Positions 1 to 6,974 of a DNA stretch of 11,025 nt are shown here, one piece after another. The notes under the pieces are model-generated. The model saw nothing but the letters and a program-made list of their open reading frames with translations. It searched no databases and was not told where the DNA came from. Made by a program: the position numbers and the translations under genes. This DNA comes from Allobaculum sp. (GTDB lineage: Bacteria; Bacillota_I; Bacilli_A; Erysipelotrichales; Erysipelotrichaceae). The stretch covers positions 1-11,025 of the forward strand of contig JAAVAY010000003.1 in assembly GCA_014803815.1 (NCBI GenBank). Reading direction: 5' to 3'. Positions within the stretch are counted from its first letter, which is position 1, and each line of letters opens with the position of its first letter.

Positions 1-470
1 GATCCATTCTATTGGTAGCTGGGGCATTTTCAAAGGCTTCCTTCCAATCCACCTAAATAAACTTTTCGTCTTTGTGTTGCATTGCTTTTACTATGGCATC
101 TACTCAGTTACAAATCTTGGTGAGATAAGCTTTATAAAGGCGATTGGGCTTTTGATAAAAAGTAACATTGACCTTTTCTGTTAAATCGGATCATTCCCTT
201 GAAATCTGAGCAATTCAAAAACAAAAAGTAGAAAGGACCTCCATTTTGGTTGAACTCCGCACGCCTCTGTAAATAATACGCTTTTCCTTGTTCTTAAAGT
301 TTTTGGCCATGAAACTCTAAAAAATCCCGTACCATTTTCGAGGTCATCGGTTCCATTTTGGATTCCTTGATAAAAGTTGATAAGGTACTTATTTTTATCG
401 TAGACTCAAGCTCTTTGCAGGCCAAATAAAACTACTGAGCCACTGCCTTTATCCTCCCATCTAATCTTAC
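1..470 (-). pseudogene. Decayed minus-strand gene, family not recognised, cut by window edge
   Basis: Read on the minus strand, this stretch gives protein-like sequence interrupted by disabling changes. One frame runs from about 470 to 150, including a segment reading KMVRDFLEFHGQKL then YYLQRRAEFNQNGGPFYF. It contains a TAG near 436 and a TAA near 296. Around 145-165 the coding-like reading moves to another frame (FYQKPNRLYKAYLTKIC, later VDWKEAFENAPATNRMD), which contains a TGA at 104-106 and a TAG at 53-55. No plausible start codon or full-length frame remains, and the left end lies outside the window. I do not recognise the family; a mobile-element or phage-type protein is possible but unsupported. 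The decision to call it coding rests on amino-acid composition across the broken frames, so it is inference. Confidence 0.5.
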
Positions 471-583
471 ATTTTAACTTTATATAAAGTACTTTCTAGA
501 ATATATTCATCTATTATGAGTCCCTAAAAGTGCCTATGGATTTTTATTTTCGAGCTTTATCAGCAATTTTTTTAAATTAGTAC

Positions 584-612
584 TTAAAAAGTATAAATTT
601 ATTTGATATATT
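584..612 (+). promoter_or_regulatory. Possible promoter of the surface-protein gene
   Basis: A -35-like TTAAAA (584-589) and a -10-like TATATT (607-612) are 17 nt apart, in a very AT-rich stretch upstream of the gene at 669. The -10 matches the sigma-A consensus at five of six positions and the -35 at four. In such AT-rich DNA this match is weak evidence, and other TATAAA-like boxes lie nearby (592-597). Confidence 0.3.
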
Positions 613-668
613 GGGCACGAAAAGAGGCTTAATAAAATAAGCTGAATGTAATAAAAGAAAGGAAATTT

Positions 669-3137
669 ATGAAAAAAGAAAAACTATTCTTAGCTCTACT
701 GACAGGAGCAATAGCTACACCTGCCACTTTATCAATAGCTGATTCTATAATCCCTGTTTTGGCTGAAGAACCTAGTCCTACTGAAGAAGAGAACGCAACT
801 AAAACCCAAGTAGATAAAACCGATAATGGGACTTTGACCTTCACGTTTCATAATAAAACTTATGACTTTGATAAAAATTATATTATTCAAACTGAGTTTA
901 CTTCTCCTTATACAGTAACTCCTGTAGAACCTACCTCGATAGAAGTGAAATGGAACCCTAAAGATAAATCTCCAGTAACTTTAAAAGCTGATACAGACTA
1001 TATTATTGATTGGACAAATAATACTAACGTTGGTAATAATGCAATCGCCAAATTCACCTTTAAAGGAAATTATACTTCCAGTCAGCCAATCAGTTTAAAC
1101 TTTTCAATCACTCAATTGGATCTATCTCAATCAACTAATATAAAGGTGAATTTAGAAGGGGGAGATACCCAATCTCTAAATATAGATGGTGTTAAACCTA
1201 ATGTTTGGATTGAATTAAGGGAGGACCGCTTACCAGTTGACAACTATACAATAGAATTTGGAGCGAATAATAAGGTAGGAAAAGGAACAGTAAAAATTAC
1301 GGGAAAGAATAATTGTACTGGGTTTATTACTAAAGAATTTACTATTGTTGAAGATAAAAATTCTAGTAGCTCTTCTACTTCTTCAACTGCAAGTAATCCA
1401 AGCAATAACAGCACATCATCAGCTAGTTCTTCGAGTAATAATAGCTCCTCTACGAATTCATCTACTACTAGCTCTTCCACTACCACTACTGGAAGTACTA
1501 ATTCCAAACCTACTCTTACTCTTCCAACAGATGCAATTGGAATTAAAGTAGAGAATAATGAGACTTTGAAGAGTGCAGATGTAAAAAAACTAGAAGACTA
1601 TATAAAATCTAACCACAATGAGTATGGCTACGATTTAAAAGTTAACAGTGCTTCAGTGGCTATTGAAAATGGTCAATCGACCTTTACCATGTCTATAACA
1701 GCTCAGTTAGAGAATGACAGTAAAATTGATATAACTCTTAGCAACTTGAAAAAACGTAGATCAGAAGATGCCATGATCGAGGAAAATGAATTCGTAGAGT
1801 TCATCGATCTTGAAGAAGAGATGGAAGATGCTTCTCTTGATTATGTGACAGTAGACGATCCGGGCAACGATGGCAAAAAAGTTACTATTAAAGGCATTAA
1901 AGCGAGCGATGCATTTAGAGTAAATAATTACTTAAATGGCACAAAAATTAGAAACATTTTGAGTGACCATGGATATAAAGTGAGTGACCTGAACTTCAGT
2001 AGTGCAGCTAAGATGAACCACGAATTTTCTATCACAGATCTTAGTAAGCCAATTTCTATCGTAGCTTCTGCCACTCCTCAATCTAGCTCTACTACAACTA
2101 CTCCCTCTAAGCCAGTAGGTGGAAATGGAATCATTCAACTTCCTTCTTCTCCTGCTCAACCCACTACTCCTACAGTAGTTAAAAAGCCTACTTATCGTTT
2201 CTTCAACACACTTACTGGAGAACATTTTTACACCACCAGTGAAGCTGAACGAGACGAATTGATGAAAGATAGTCGTTGGAACAATGAAGGTCAAGGCTGG
2301 ATTTCTCCTGAAACTTCTAGAATTGTGGTTTACCGCCTGTGCAATCCTAATACAGGCGAACACCATTACACAACAGATAAAAACGAGTACGACACTCTTC
2401 CAGCGTATGGATGGAGGCAAGAGGGAATCGGTTTCTATTCCGCTGATCCTCAAGTGAGCGACATTGCTGTTGTTTATCGTCTGTTCAACCCAAAAGCGAA
2501 TAATGCTGGATCTCACCACTACACTCTAAGTGAACAAGAGCGTAATAATCTTGTAAATAATGGATGGAGAGATGAAGGGATCGCGTGGTACGGCATTCGA
2601 GAAGATCTTCCCACTAACTCCGATATTCCAAGCCAGCCAGATATTACTCCAAATACTCCTACTTCAGAAAACATAGATTTAAAAGGTTACTATGTCCATT
2701 CCTCTGGAGTGGGCGCTTGGGGAACGGAATTAACTATCGATGATAATAACCACTTTATTGGTAAATATGAGGATTCTAATATTAAAGAAGTATTCTTCTG
2801 CCAATATTCTGGAGATATTGTAGATATTCAAAAAGTAGGAGATAAAAAATATATTGGACGGATCGCGAATCTTCAACGCGAATTGCCAAGTCAAGCTTGG
2901 CTTGCGAGCTTTCCTTCGGATGTAAAAGTAGAAGAAGTGGATAATCCATCTTTTAAAAATGGAGATCAAGTTATGATTTATTTAGCGGGTTATCCAGTAA
3001 ATCAAGTAAGCGAGGCAGAATACAGTTGGATGGGAATTTGGGGAAGCCTATTAACGGATAAGACTCCAGGTATCTTTATCACAAACCTTGATAATGAATG
3101 GTCTGGTTTTTGTGGTTATAACCTACCTACCTTCTAA
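669..3137 (+). CDS. Secreted multi-domain surface protein with Ig-like modules and DUF5648 repeats
   Basis: This is an 822-residue exported protein. The start follows an AAAGGAA ribosome site by 4 nt. Residues 1-32 form a signal peptide (MKKEK, hydrophobic core, likely cleavage after VLA at 30-32). Residues 45-230 contain two related Ig-like modules, recognisable from the pattern 'L..DY.I....N..VG...A.F.F.GNYT' and a second copy ending TVKITGKNNCTGF. Residues 232-279 are a Ser/Thr/Asn linker. Residues 280-470 are not recognised; they hold a basic-acidic junction (KKRRSEDAMIEE) followed by a strongly acidic stretch. Residues 509-642 carry three DUF5648-type repeats (YRFFN..TGEHFYTT, VYRLCNPNTGEHHYTT, VYRLFNP...GSHHYT, each followed by GW..EG..WY or FY). 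Residues 671-822 resemble a beta-rich domain seen at the ends of Bacillota exported proteins (GVGAWGTELTI..., YEDSNI). No LPXTG motif, terminal membrane helix or lipobox is seen, so it is probably released or held non-covalently. Substrate or ligand is unknown. It appears to be a single-gene unit and is AT-rich compared with the genes after 6950. Confidence 0.9.
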   Translation: MKKEKLFLALLTGAIATPATLSIADSIIPVLAEEPSPTEEENATKTQVDKTDNGTLTFTFHNKTYDFDKNYIIQTEFTSPYTVTPVEPTSIEVKWNPKDKSPVTLKADTDYIIDWTNNTNVGNNAIAKFTFKGNYTSSQPISLNFSITQLDLSQSTNIKVNLEGGDTQSLNIDGVKPNVWIELREDRLPVDNYTIEFGANNKVGKGTVKITGKNNCTGFITKEFTIVEDKNSSSSSTSSTASNPSNNSTSSASSSSNNSSSTNSSTTSSSTTTTGSTNSKPTLTLPTDAIGIKVENNETLKSADVKKLEDYIKSNHNEYGYDLKVNSASVAIENGQSTFTMSITAQLENDSKIDITLSNLKKRRSEDAMIEENEFVEFIDLEEEMEDASLDYVTVDDPGNDGKKVTIKGIKASDAFRVNNYLNGTKIRNILSDHGYKVSDLNFSSAAKMNHEFSITDLSKPISIVASATPQSSSTTTTPSKPVGGNGIIQLPSSPAQPTTPTVVKKPTYRFFNTLTGEHFYTTSEAERDELMKDSRWNNEGQGWISPETSRIVVYRLCNPNTGEHHYTTDKNEYDTLPAYGWRQEGIGFYSADPQVSDIAVVYRLFNPKANNAGSHHYTLSEQERNNLVNNGWRDEGIAWYGIREDLPTNSDIPSQPDITPNTPTSENIDLKGYYVHSSGVGAWGTELTIDDNNHFIGKYEDSNIKEVFFCQYSGDIVDIQKVGDKKYIGRIANLQRELPSQAWLASFPSDVKVEEVDNPSFKNGDQVMIYLAGYPVNQVSEAEYSWMGIWGSLLTDKTPGIFITNLDNEWSGFCGYNLPTF

Positions 3138-3188
3138 TGATTAAAATATAACTAGCTAGACTAAAAACAGAAAAATGTACTATTTCGC

Positions 3189-3245
3189 AAGCGTGAACTT
3201 AAGTAGGAATCAAAATCCTGACTCAGTTTACGCTTTTTTCTTCTT
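3189..3245 (+). terminator. Rho-independent terminator of the surface-protein gene
   Basis: An 11-bp stem AAGCGTGAACT / AGTTTACGCTT (one G-U pair) encloses a further AGGA/TCCT inner stem and is followed by TTTTTTCTTCTT. It lies about 50 nt after the stop codon of the gene ending at 3137. Confidence 0.85.
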
Positions 3246-3342
3246 CCTAAATATTGAAATTCAAGGAGCGAGATTATAACAAAGCTGATAGGACTAGAAA
3301 AAATTATGGACAAGTCTACTCATTGTGAATATTTTACCAATC

Positions 3343-3640
3343 TTGATCTTTAGTGAGGACTAGCTTCCTATATCTCCTTTTGGCTTGCTGGCTAAAAGCA
3401 CTGGGATGGGTAGCTTGAGCAATTATGCGCTTCAACAGATGAAATGAGAAGTGGGCCAGATAAAAGTGGAGCAAGATCATGCCTTGGAGTTCGATGAAGA
3501 GTTCAATGCCCACAAAGAGAATCGCCATCATAAGCAGTCCCGCTTTGCGATTGGATATGGAGAGAAAGCCACTCATACCAAAACCAAAGGTAATTCCACC
3601 TGATGATGACGCTGTAGGTTTGGCCAAATTTGCTGCTTCT
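3343..3640 (-). pseudogene. Truncated, frameshifted copy of the tagO/wecA-like gene (3' part)
   Basis: Minus-strand translation gives GITFGFGMSGFLSISNRKAG and LLMMAILFVGIELFIE, nearly identical to residues 285-320 of the intact transferase at 6952-8280. Homology runs on through LLKR.IAQATHP. At the DNA level it can be followed from about 3343 (GAGGACTAGCTTCCT against GAGGACTTGCTTCCT near 7181) to about 3640, where KFGQTYSVII matches RFGQTHSVII. A frameshift sits between SVII and GGITFGFG, and a small indel near 3365 puts the EASPH-coding DNA out of frame. No start, no active-site region (DDxxD, NLLDG) and no C-terminal extension are present. About one base in five differs by eye. A 97-codon open frame (3334-3627) remains but is unlikely to be functional. 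It is in the same orientation as the intact gene, with the R-M operon between them. Confidence 0.85.
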
Positions 3641-3689
3641 AGAGAGATAAGACTTTTGCCCTAAAAGTTGAAAAAATATCCATCAATTT

Positions 3690-3741
3690 GAAAAAAACAA
3701 AAAAAGGAATATTTTCCTTAAATAAGGACGGTATTCCCTTT
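3690..3741 (-). terminator. Terminator of the restriction-modification operon
   Basis: On the minus strand a GGAATA/TATTCC stem (arms 3732-3737 and 3706-3711), containing an inner CCTT/AAGG stem, is followed by TTTTTTTGTTTTTTT (read from the A-rich run 3691-3705). It lies about 95 nt beyond the methyltransferase stop codon at 3834-3836. Confidence 0.75.
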
Positions 3742-3833
3742 CTACTTTTTAGAATCTATCACAGATTGGAATGATATTCGTCTGCAAAGAACGAGTCCAA
3801 AAGCCCACCTGATTAGCTAGTAAGAACCATGGT

Positions 3834-5384
3834 TTAATATTCTAGTCTAGCCTGTGTTAAAAGGCTAATCAGATCAGGACATGGTACTTTGGCTAGTTCT
3901 TTTGGTTCTATCTTTTTCAGTCCGCCTCCATAGGATCGACCCTCTTTGAGGAAAGAATCGGAGCAAAGGCCCTTAAGAAATTTCCAGCATAACTCCAGAC
4001 TGTTTGGATTGCCCTGCAAAAGATTGGCGAGTTTTTCTGTAGGGTAAAGCATCAAGTAGGAGTTGGTTGCAATCGCATCAGACTTATTCAGGATCATGCG
4101 AAACGGCATGGGATTGTCTTTTTTACCTCTGCCCATGTAGGAGAGCAAAAAGGGAGCTGGTTTTCTTTTCTCTTGGTAGTACCATTTTTTGCGGCTTTTA
4201 CACAGATAGCGTTTGGCTGTGCTTTCCTTGCCGGTCTCTAAGTATTTCCATAGGCTTAGATATTCATCCTGGAGCTGTTCTTCATCCAGTCGGCAGTTAA
4301 GAAGGAAAAGTTGGCTGTCTAGCTCGGGCCAGCCTTTGGAGTTTTTGTCAATTTGATCCACTTTCAGGTTTCTTGGAGCTGGCAGAACAGGAGTAAACAG
4401 ACTGAAGTCCATCCCCTCTTTTTCAATCTTTTCTTTTGAAAGGATAAAAAAGTTATTATCCCCAGTGGCAATCCCGCGTTGAACCTTGAAAAAATCCCCC
4501 AAGGTACAAGAATAGTCCTGCACTTCTTCAGACTCATCGAGCAGGTGAGTCCATTTTTCTTCAGGATCCAACTGTTTTCTTTCAATAGGCTGGGATTTTT
4601 TGGGGGCTGAAATATGCTCCCCAAAGGAGAACAGGATTTTTCGATCTGGGCTTGGTAAAGAGTTTTTAAACCAGACTACACAAGAAGAAACCAAGGCATC
4701 CTCAAACTTACTTTTATTGGTTGGATAGTGGTGTATGGCAATCAGATCTACATTATCTAAAAGGAAGCGCTTGAGAGCCTTCCCATACTCAACATCCATA
4801 AACTCAGACGGAATCAGCCATCCACAAAGTCCATCCTTTTCAACCCACAAGCTGCTTAAAAAAACAAAGTAGACATACAGCCCAGACAGTCCAGAAACGG
4901 AAAGCCCTGTAAGTTCTTTTACCTTCTTTTTAAGCTCCGCTTTTGTTCTAGCCTCCAAGAGGTGATGTCGTACATAGGGAGGATTACTGATGAGAAGGTT
5001 CCCCTTTTCTCCTTCAAAGTACAGGGCATCTTCATGGAGCAGTTCAAGCTCCGTCTGGGCCCAGCACTGTCTGGCCATATCAAGACTTTGCCAGCTGATC
5101 TCAATTCCAACCGCCTTGTCCAAGACCCTTTCCTCTAAGGAGCTAAGAAGAGCTGAGTAGATGGCTCCTGTTCCAAAAGCAGGCTCTATAAAAGAGATAG
5201 GCTTCTCATTTTGAAGGGAAAGGCCATATTCAACAATCTCCCTTGCCAGAGCAAAAGGAGTCGCAAAAGAACCGAGTTTTCTTTTTATTTCCGTCCCTAA
5301 CTGAGCATCCAGCTCTTTTTGTTTTTGAATGCGTTGTTTTTCTAAAGATCCAGTTTCTCCAAATCTTCTTGGTTGTGTTCCCAT
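3834..5384 (-). CDS. Type II N6-adenine DNA methyltransferase (TaqI-like, partner of XamI-family enzyme)
   Basis: This 516-residue protein would transfer a methyl group from S-adenosylmethionine to adenine in the recognition site of the neighbouring endonuclease, protecting host DNA. Motif order is that of gamma-class/TaqI-type enzymes: motif X GSFATP at 38-43, SAM-binding motif I FIEPAFGTGA at 65-74, an acidic residue in GIEIS near 93-97, and catalytic NPPY at 134-137. A C-terminal target-recognition part follows, starting around the segment RGIATGDNNFFILS (after residue 300), typical of TaqI-family specificity domains. The ATG at 5384 has a modest upstream AGGG-type ribosome site and lies inside the 3' end of the endonuclease gene (43-nt overlap, different frame), suggesting translational coupling. 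The first 30 residues are charged and could be a linker. Specificity cannot be read from sequence; GTCGAC is the family-based guess. Confidence 0.9.
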   Translation of the reverse strand: MGTQPRRFGETGSLEKQRIQKQKELDAQLGTEIKRKLGSFATPFALAREIVEYGLSLQNEKPISFIEPAFGTGAIYSALLSSLEERVLDKAVGIEISWQSLDMARQCWAQTELELLHEDALYFEGEKGNLLISNPPYVRHHLLEARTKAELKKKVKELTGLSVSGLSGLYVYFVFLSSLWVEKDGLCGWLIPSEFMDVEYGKALKRFLLDNVDLIAIHHYPTNKSKFEDALVSSCVVWFKNSLPSPDRKILFSFGEHISAPKKSQPIERKQLDPEEKWTHLLDESEEVQDYSCTLGDFFKVQRGIATGDNNFFILSKEKIEKEGMDFSLFTPVLPAPRNLKVDQIDKNSKGWPELDSQLFLLNCRLDEEQLQDEYLSLWKYLETGKESTAKRYLCKSRKKWYYQEKRKPAPFLLSYMGRGKKDNPMPFRMILNKSDAIATNSYLMLYPTEKLANLLQGNPNSLELCWKFLKGLCSDSFLKEGRSYGGGLKKIEPKELAKVPCPDLISLLTQARLEY

Positions 5385-6274
5385 AGCCAGTCCATCCCTT
5401 CTGAACTCATATACTGCAGGTATCTTTCATCGAAGTAGCCGCCCAAAAACAGCAAGTACTGCACTTGGTCCCCATATTCTTCCATAATCTGCCTAAATTT
5501 CTGGGCTTCTTCTTTCCTTCGCTTGTTTACATTAACAAAATCTCCAGCGGACTTGGCTTCGAGAAGAATCAGCCGACCATTCTTTTTTGATCGTATAGAC
5601 AAATCGATTGAAATCGCCACAGGCTGCCCACTCCCTGTATGAAAGAGCGAGGAATGAATCGTGTACTGACCAGTCTTAAGTTGCTCAAGTGGACTTAGAC
5701 CGACTACCTGTGTGTATCCTTTTTCATCCAAAAAGGTTGTAAGGATATCCAGCTGTCTTTTTTCTTGAGAGTTTCTGATGATCGAATCTGCTCGGCTTGC
5801 GCTCAGGCGGTCTGTAAGTACAGCCTTGGCTTTTAAAAGTTCTTTATCTGAGGGAGTTCTGTTTTCTGCAATCCAGCCAAAAAGCTCGCGATCGAGCAAC
5901 TTCCTGATCACAGAAAGTATTCTTTCTAGATCTTCTTGCTGATTACTCATGATCCAGTTTTGTGATTCCTCCATCTTTTTAATCAGGTTCCCTGCCTGAA
6001 TCTGGGAAAGGCCTTTAAGCCTGTCCCTAGCTACAGGAGGTGCCGTAGCCAAGCGTAAGATCACAAGATAGTGCGGATACTGCTGAAGAAAGTCTACGGA
6101 CAGCCCAGTCATATTATTTGAGTCGACAAAAAAGCGATCAATCATGTGAGCTGAAGCTTTTCTTACTGAGTAATAGATCTTTGGAGTGTAGCTCTGGAAC
6201 CATTCATTATAGGTCCGCACAGACTCTTTGATATCGGCATTCCACTTTTCCTGATCATATATGTTTATAGCCAT
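5342..6274 (-). CDS. XamI-family type II restriction endonuclease
   Basis: This 310-residue protein resembles the XamI restriction endonuclease family, whose founding member cuts GTCGAC. Recognisable family features in order are an N-terminal helical part (SVRTYNEWF at 18-26), ATAPPVARDRLK at 76-87, an LFGWIAENRTPSDKE block at 131-145, and a helix with RADSIIRNSQEKRQ at 161-174. The catalytic region is of PD-(D/E)XK type: D224 within SIDLSIR, then LLEAKS with E239 and K241. The C-terminus (YLLFLGGYFDERYL, then GMDWLWEHNQEDLEKL) also fits the family. The ATG at 6274 has only a GAGG ribosome site 8 nt upstream, separated from the start by a run of six T. The endonuclease is the first gene of the operon and overlaps the methyltransferase start. 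No controller (HTH) gene was found nearby. The length and motifs suggest an intact enzyme. Confidence 0.85.
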   Translation of the reverse strand: MAINIYDQEKWNADIKESVRTYNEWFQSYTPKIYYSVRKASAHMIDRFFVDSNNMTGLSVDFLQQYPHYLVILRLATAPPVARDRLKGLSQIQAGNLIKKMEESQNWIMSNQQEDLERILSVIRKLLDRELFGWIAENRTPSDKELLKAKAVLTDRLSASRADSIIRNSQEKRQLDILTTFLDEKGYTQVVGLSPLEQLKTGQYTIHSSLFHTGSGQPVAISIDLSIRSKKNGRLILLEAKSAGDFVNVNKRRKEEAQKFRQIMEEYGDQVQYLLFLGGYFDERYLQYMSSEGMDWLWEHNQEDLEKLDL

Positions 6275-6349
6275 GAAAAAAGCCTCGATTCTAGATTGAG
6301 AAGGCCACCTCTTAATAGGGGTGAGAAAATTTATTTATAGAGTATTATA
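6275..6349 (-). promoter_or_regulatory. Endonuclease promoter and structured 5' leader
   Basis: On the minus strand a perfect -10 box TATAAT (6344-6349) is preceded by TG at -12/-13 positions (TGATATAAT); no good -35 is visible. The roughly 60-nt leader that follows holds a 7-bp hairpin with one mismatch (CACCCCT/AGAGGTG, loop ATTA) and then a GCC-TTCT...AGAA-TCGA-GGC stem followed directly by TTTTTT, just before the ATG. The second element looks like a weak intrinsic terminator placed against the start codon, so premature termination may limit endonuclease expression. That role is inferred only from layout. Confidence 0.45.
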
Positions 6350-6483
6350 TCACGTTATATAATTATAATTTTTAAGCTGAAACGGACTAGGTCCAATCGA
6401 CGGATTGATTTGTACTAGTCTTGCTTTTGGCTTTTGGTCAGCAAAGATAATATGAAGTGGCTAGTAACAATTCTTTTATAATT

Positions 6484-6525
6484 CTCCTATCGGTCTTCTA
6501 ACCGCCTTAGAAGACTAATAGGAGG
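6484..6525 (+). promoter_or_regulatory. 16-bp hairpin masking a perfect Shine-Dalgarno
   Basis: CTCCTAT (6484-6490) pairs with ATAGGAG (6518-6524), and GTCTTCTAA (6493-6501) pairs with TTAGAAGAC (6507-6515). There is a 2x2 internal loop and a CCGCC apical loop. The 3' arm contains most of AGGAGG (6520-6525), which stands 7 nt before an ATG at 6533. The geometry is that of a translation attenuator in which ribosome access is blocked. There is no T-run on either strand, so it is not an ordinary terminator. Confidence 0.6.
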
Positions 6526-6532
6526 TACGAAT

Positions 6533-6574
6533 ATGAGCTTTCAGTCCGTTTTTATTCACTCACATAGTCTGTAG
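6533..6574 (+). CDS. Possible 13-residue leader peptide behind masked ribosome site
   Basis: The ATG at 6533 follows AGGAGG by 7 nt, an ideal initiation site, but the frame ends after 13 codons (MSFQSVFIHSHSL, TAG). Reading through the TAG would add 22 more residues before a TGA. No intact gene follows on this strand. It may be a leader peptide, a remnant of a lost regulated gene, or chance. The ribosome site and hairpin are directly visible; any function is inference. Confidence 0.3.
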   Translation: MSFQSVFIHSHSL

Positions 6575-6905
6575 CTGATCTGTTTTACGTGTCCTGCTAT
6601 TTCTTTACTGTGTTCTAGAATAAAAGGAGAAGGAAGAGTGTGATCTTTAGTAATCTGCTTCCTCATTCTAAAATATCCTTATGATTGGACATTTCTTGTA
6701 ATAAGGACTTTCATGTCCCTAAATTTTATTCATCCTCATCCCACTGGAATCCTATGATCTTTTCCCTTTATCATCTCCATTAAGCCTGTCGGTAAGGAGA
6801 TCATTTCGGATCTTTACTCTTTTGTTCCAATCCTTCAAAGGACTAGTTATTGATATATTCGTATTCTATTCGAGATCGCTTTTCACAATCTAACGACCAT
6901 TTAGA
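6556..6905 (-). pseudogene. Possible decayed gene remnant, family unknown
   Basis: Minus-strand reading gives several short protein-like runs in different frames: LDCEKRSRIEYEYINN then SFEGLEQKSKDP (about 6900-6810), EMISLPTGLMEMIKGKDHRI (about 6805-6745), and KQITKDHTLPSPFILEHSKE continuing to a TGA (6666-6556). The last is a 36-codon ATG frame with an AAGGA about 9 nt upstream, so a very small intact gene cannot be excluded. Frames are separated by stops and shifts. I do not recognise the family, and the coding interpretation is weak. Confidence 0.3.
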
Positions 6906-6935
6906 TAACTTTGTTGTGTATTTCAAGAGAAAAAC

Positions 6936-6974
6936 CTAAAAAAGCCACACCTTAGCGTTTAGCGGTGTGGCTTG
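6936..6974 (-). terminator. Terminator of the tagO/wecA-like gene
   Basis: On the minus strand the stem AAGCCACACC / GGTGTGGCTT is followed by TTTTTTAGG. The 5' arm is inside the last codons of the gene and its stop codon (6952-6954) lies in the loop, so the terminator overlaps the coding end. Confidence 0.85.

Larger units (their letters stand above)
6350..6935. other. Gene-free stretch with hairpin and decayed coding traces
   Basis: No intact gene of normal length is seen between the R-M operon and the tagO/wecA-like gene. The stretch holds the upstream part of the endonuclease promoter, the 6484-6524 hairpin with a 13-codon ORF, and minus-strand coding-like fragments between about 6556 and 6905. 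I see no transposase ends, tRNA or attachment-site repeats. Confidence 0.5.

Noticed and set aside
1244..1507. A Leu/Val/Glu-rich minus-strand ORF
   Set aside because: It is the reverse of the Ser/Thr codon-rich linker and has no independent support.
1932..2519. A 195-codon minus-strand ORF inside the surface-protein gene
   Set aside because: It lies opposite the DUF5648 repeats, whose plus-strand coding is certain, and its own protein looks like reverse-complement noise.
6484..6524. Reading the hairpin as a bidirectional terminator
   Set aside because: Neither strand has a T-run after the stem, and no gene ends next to it.
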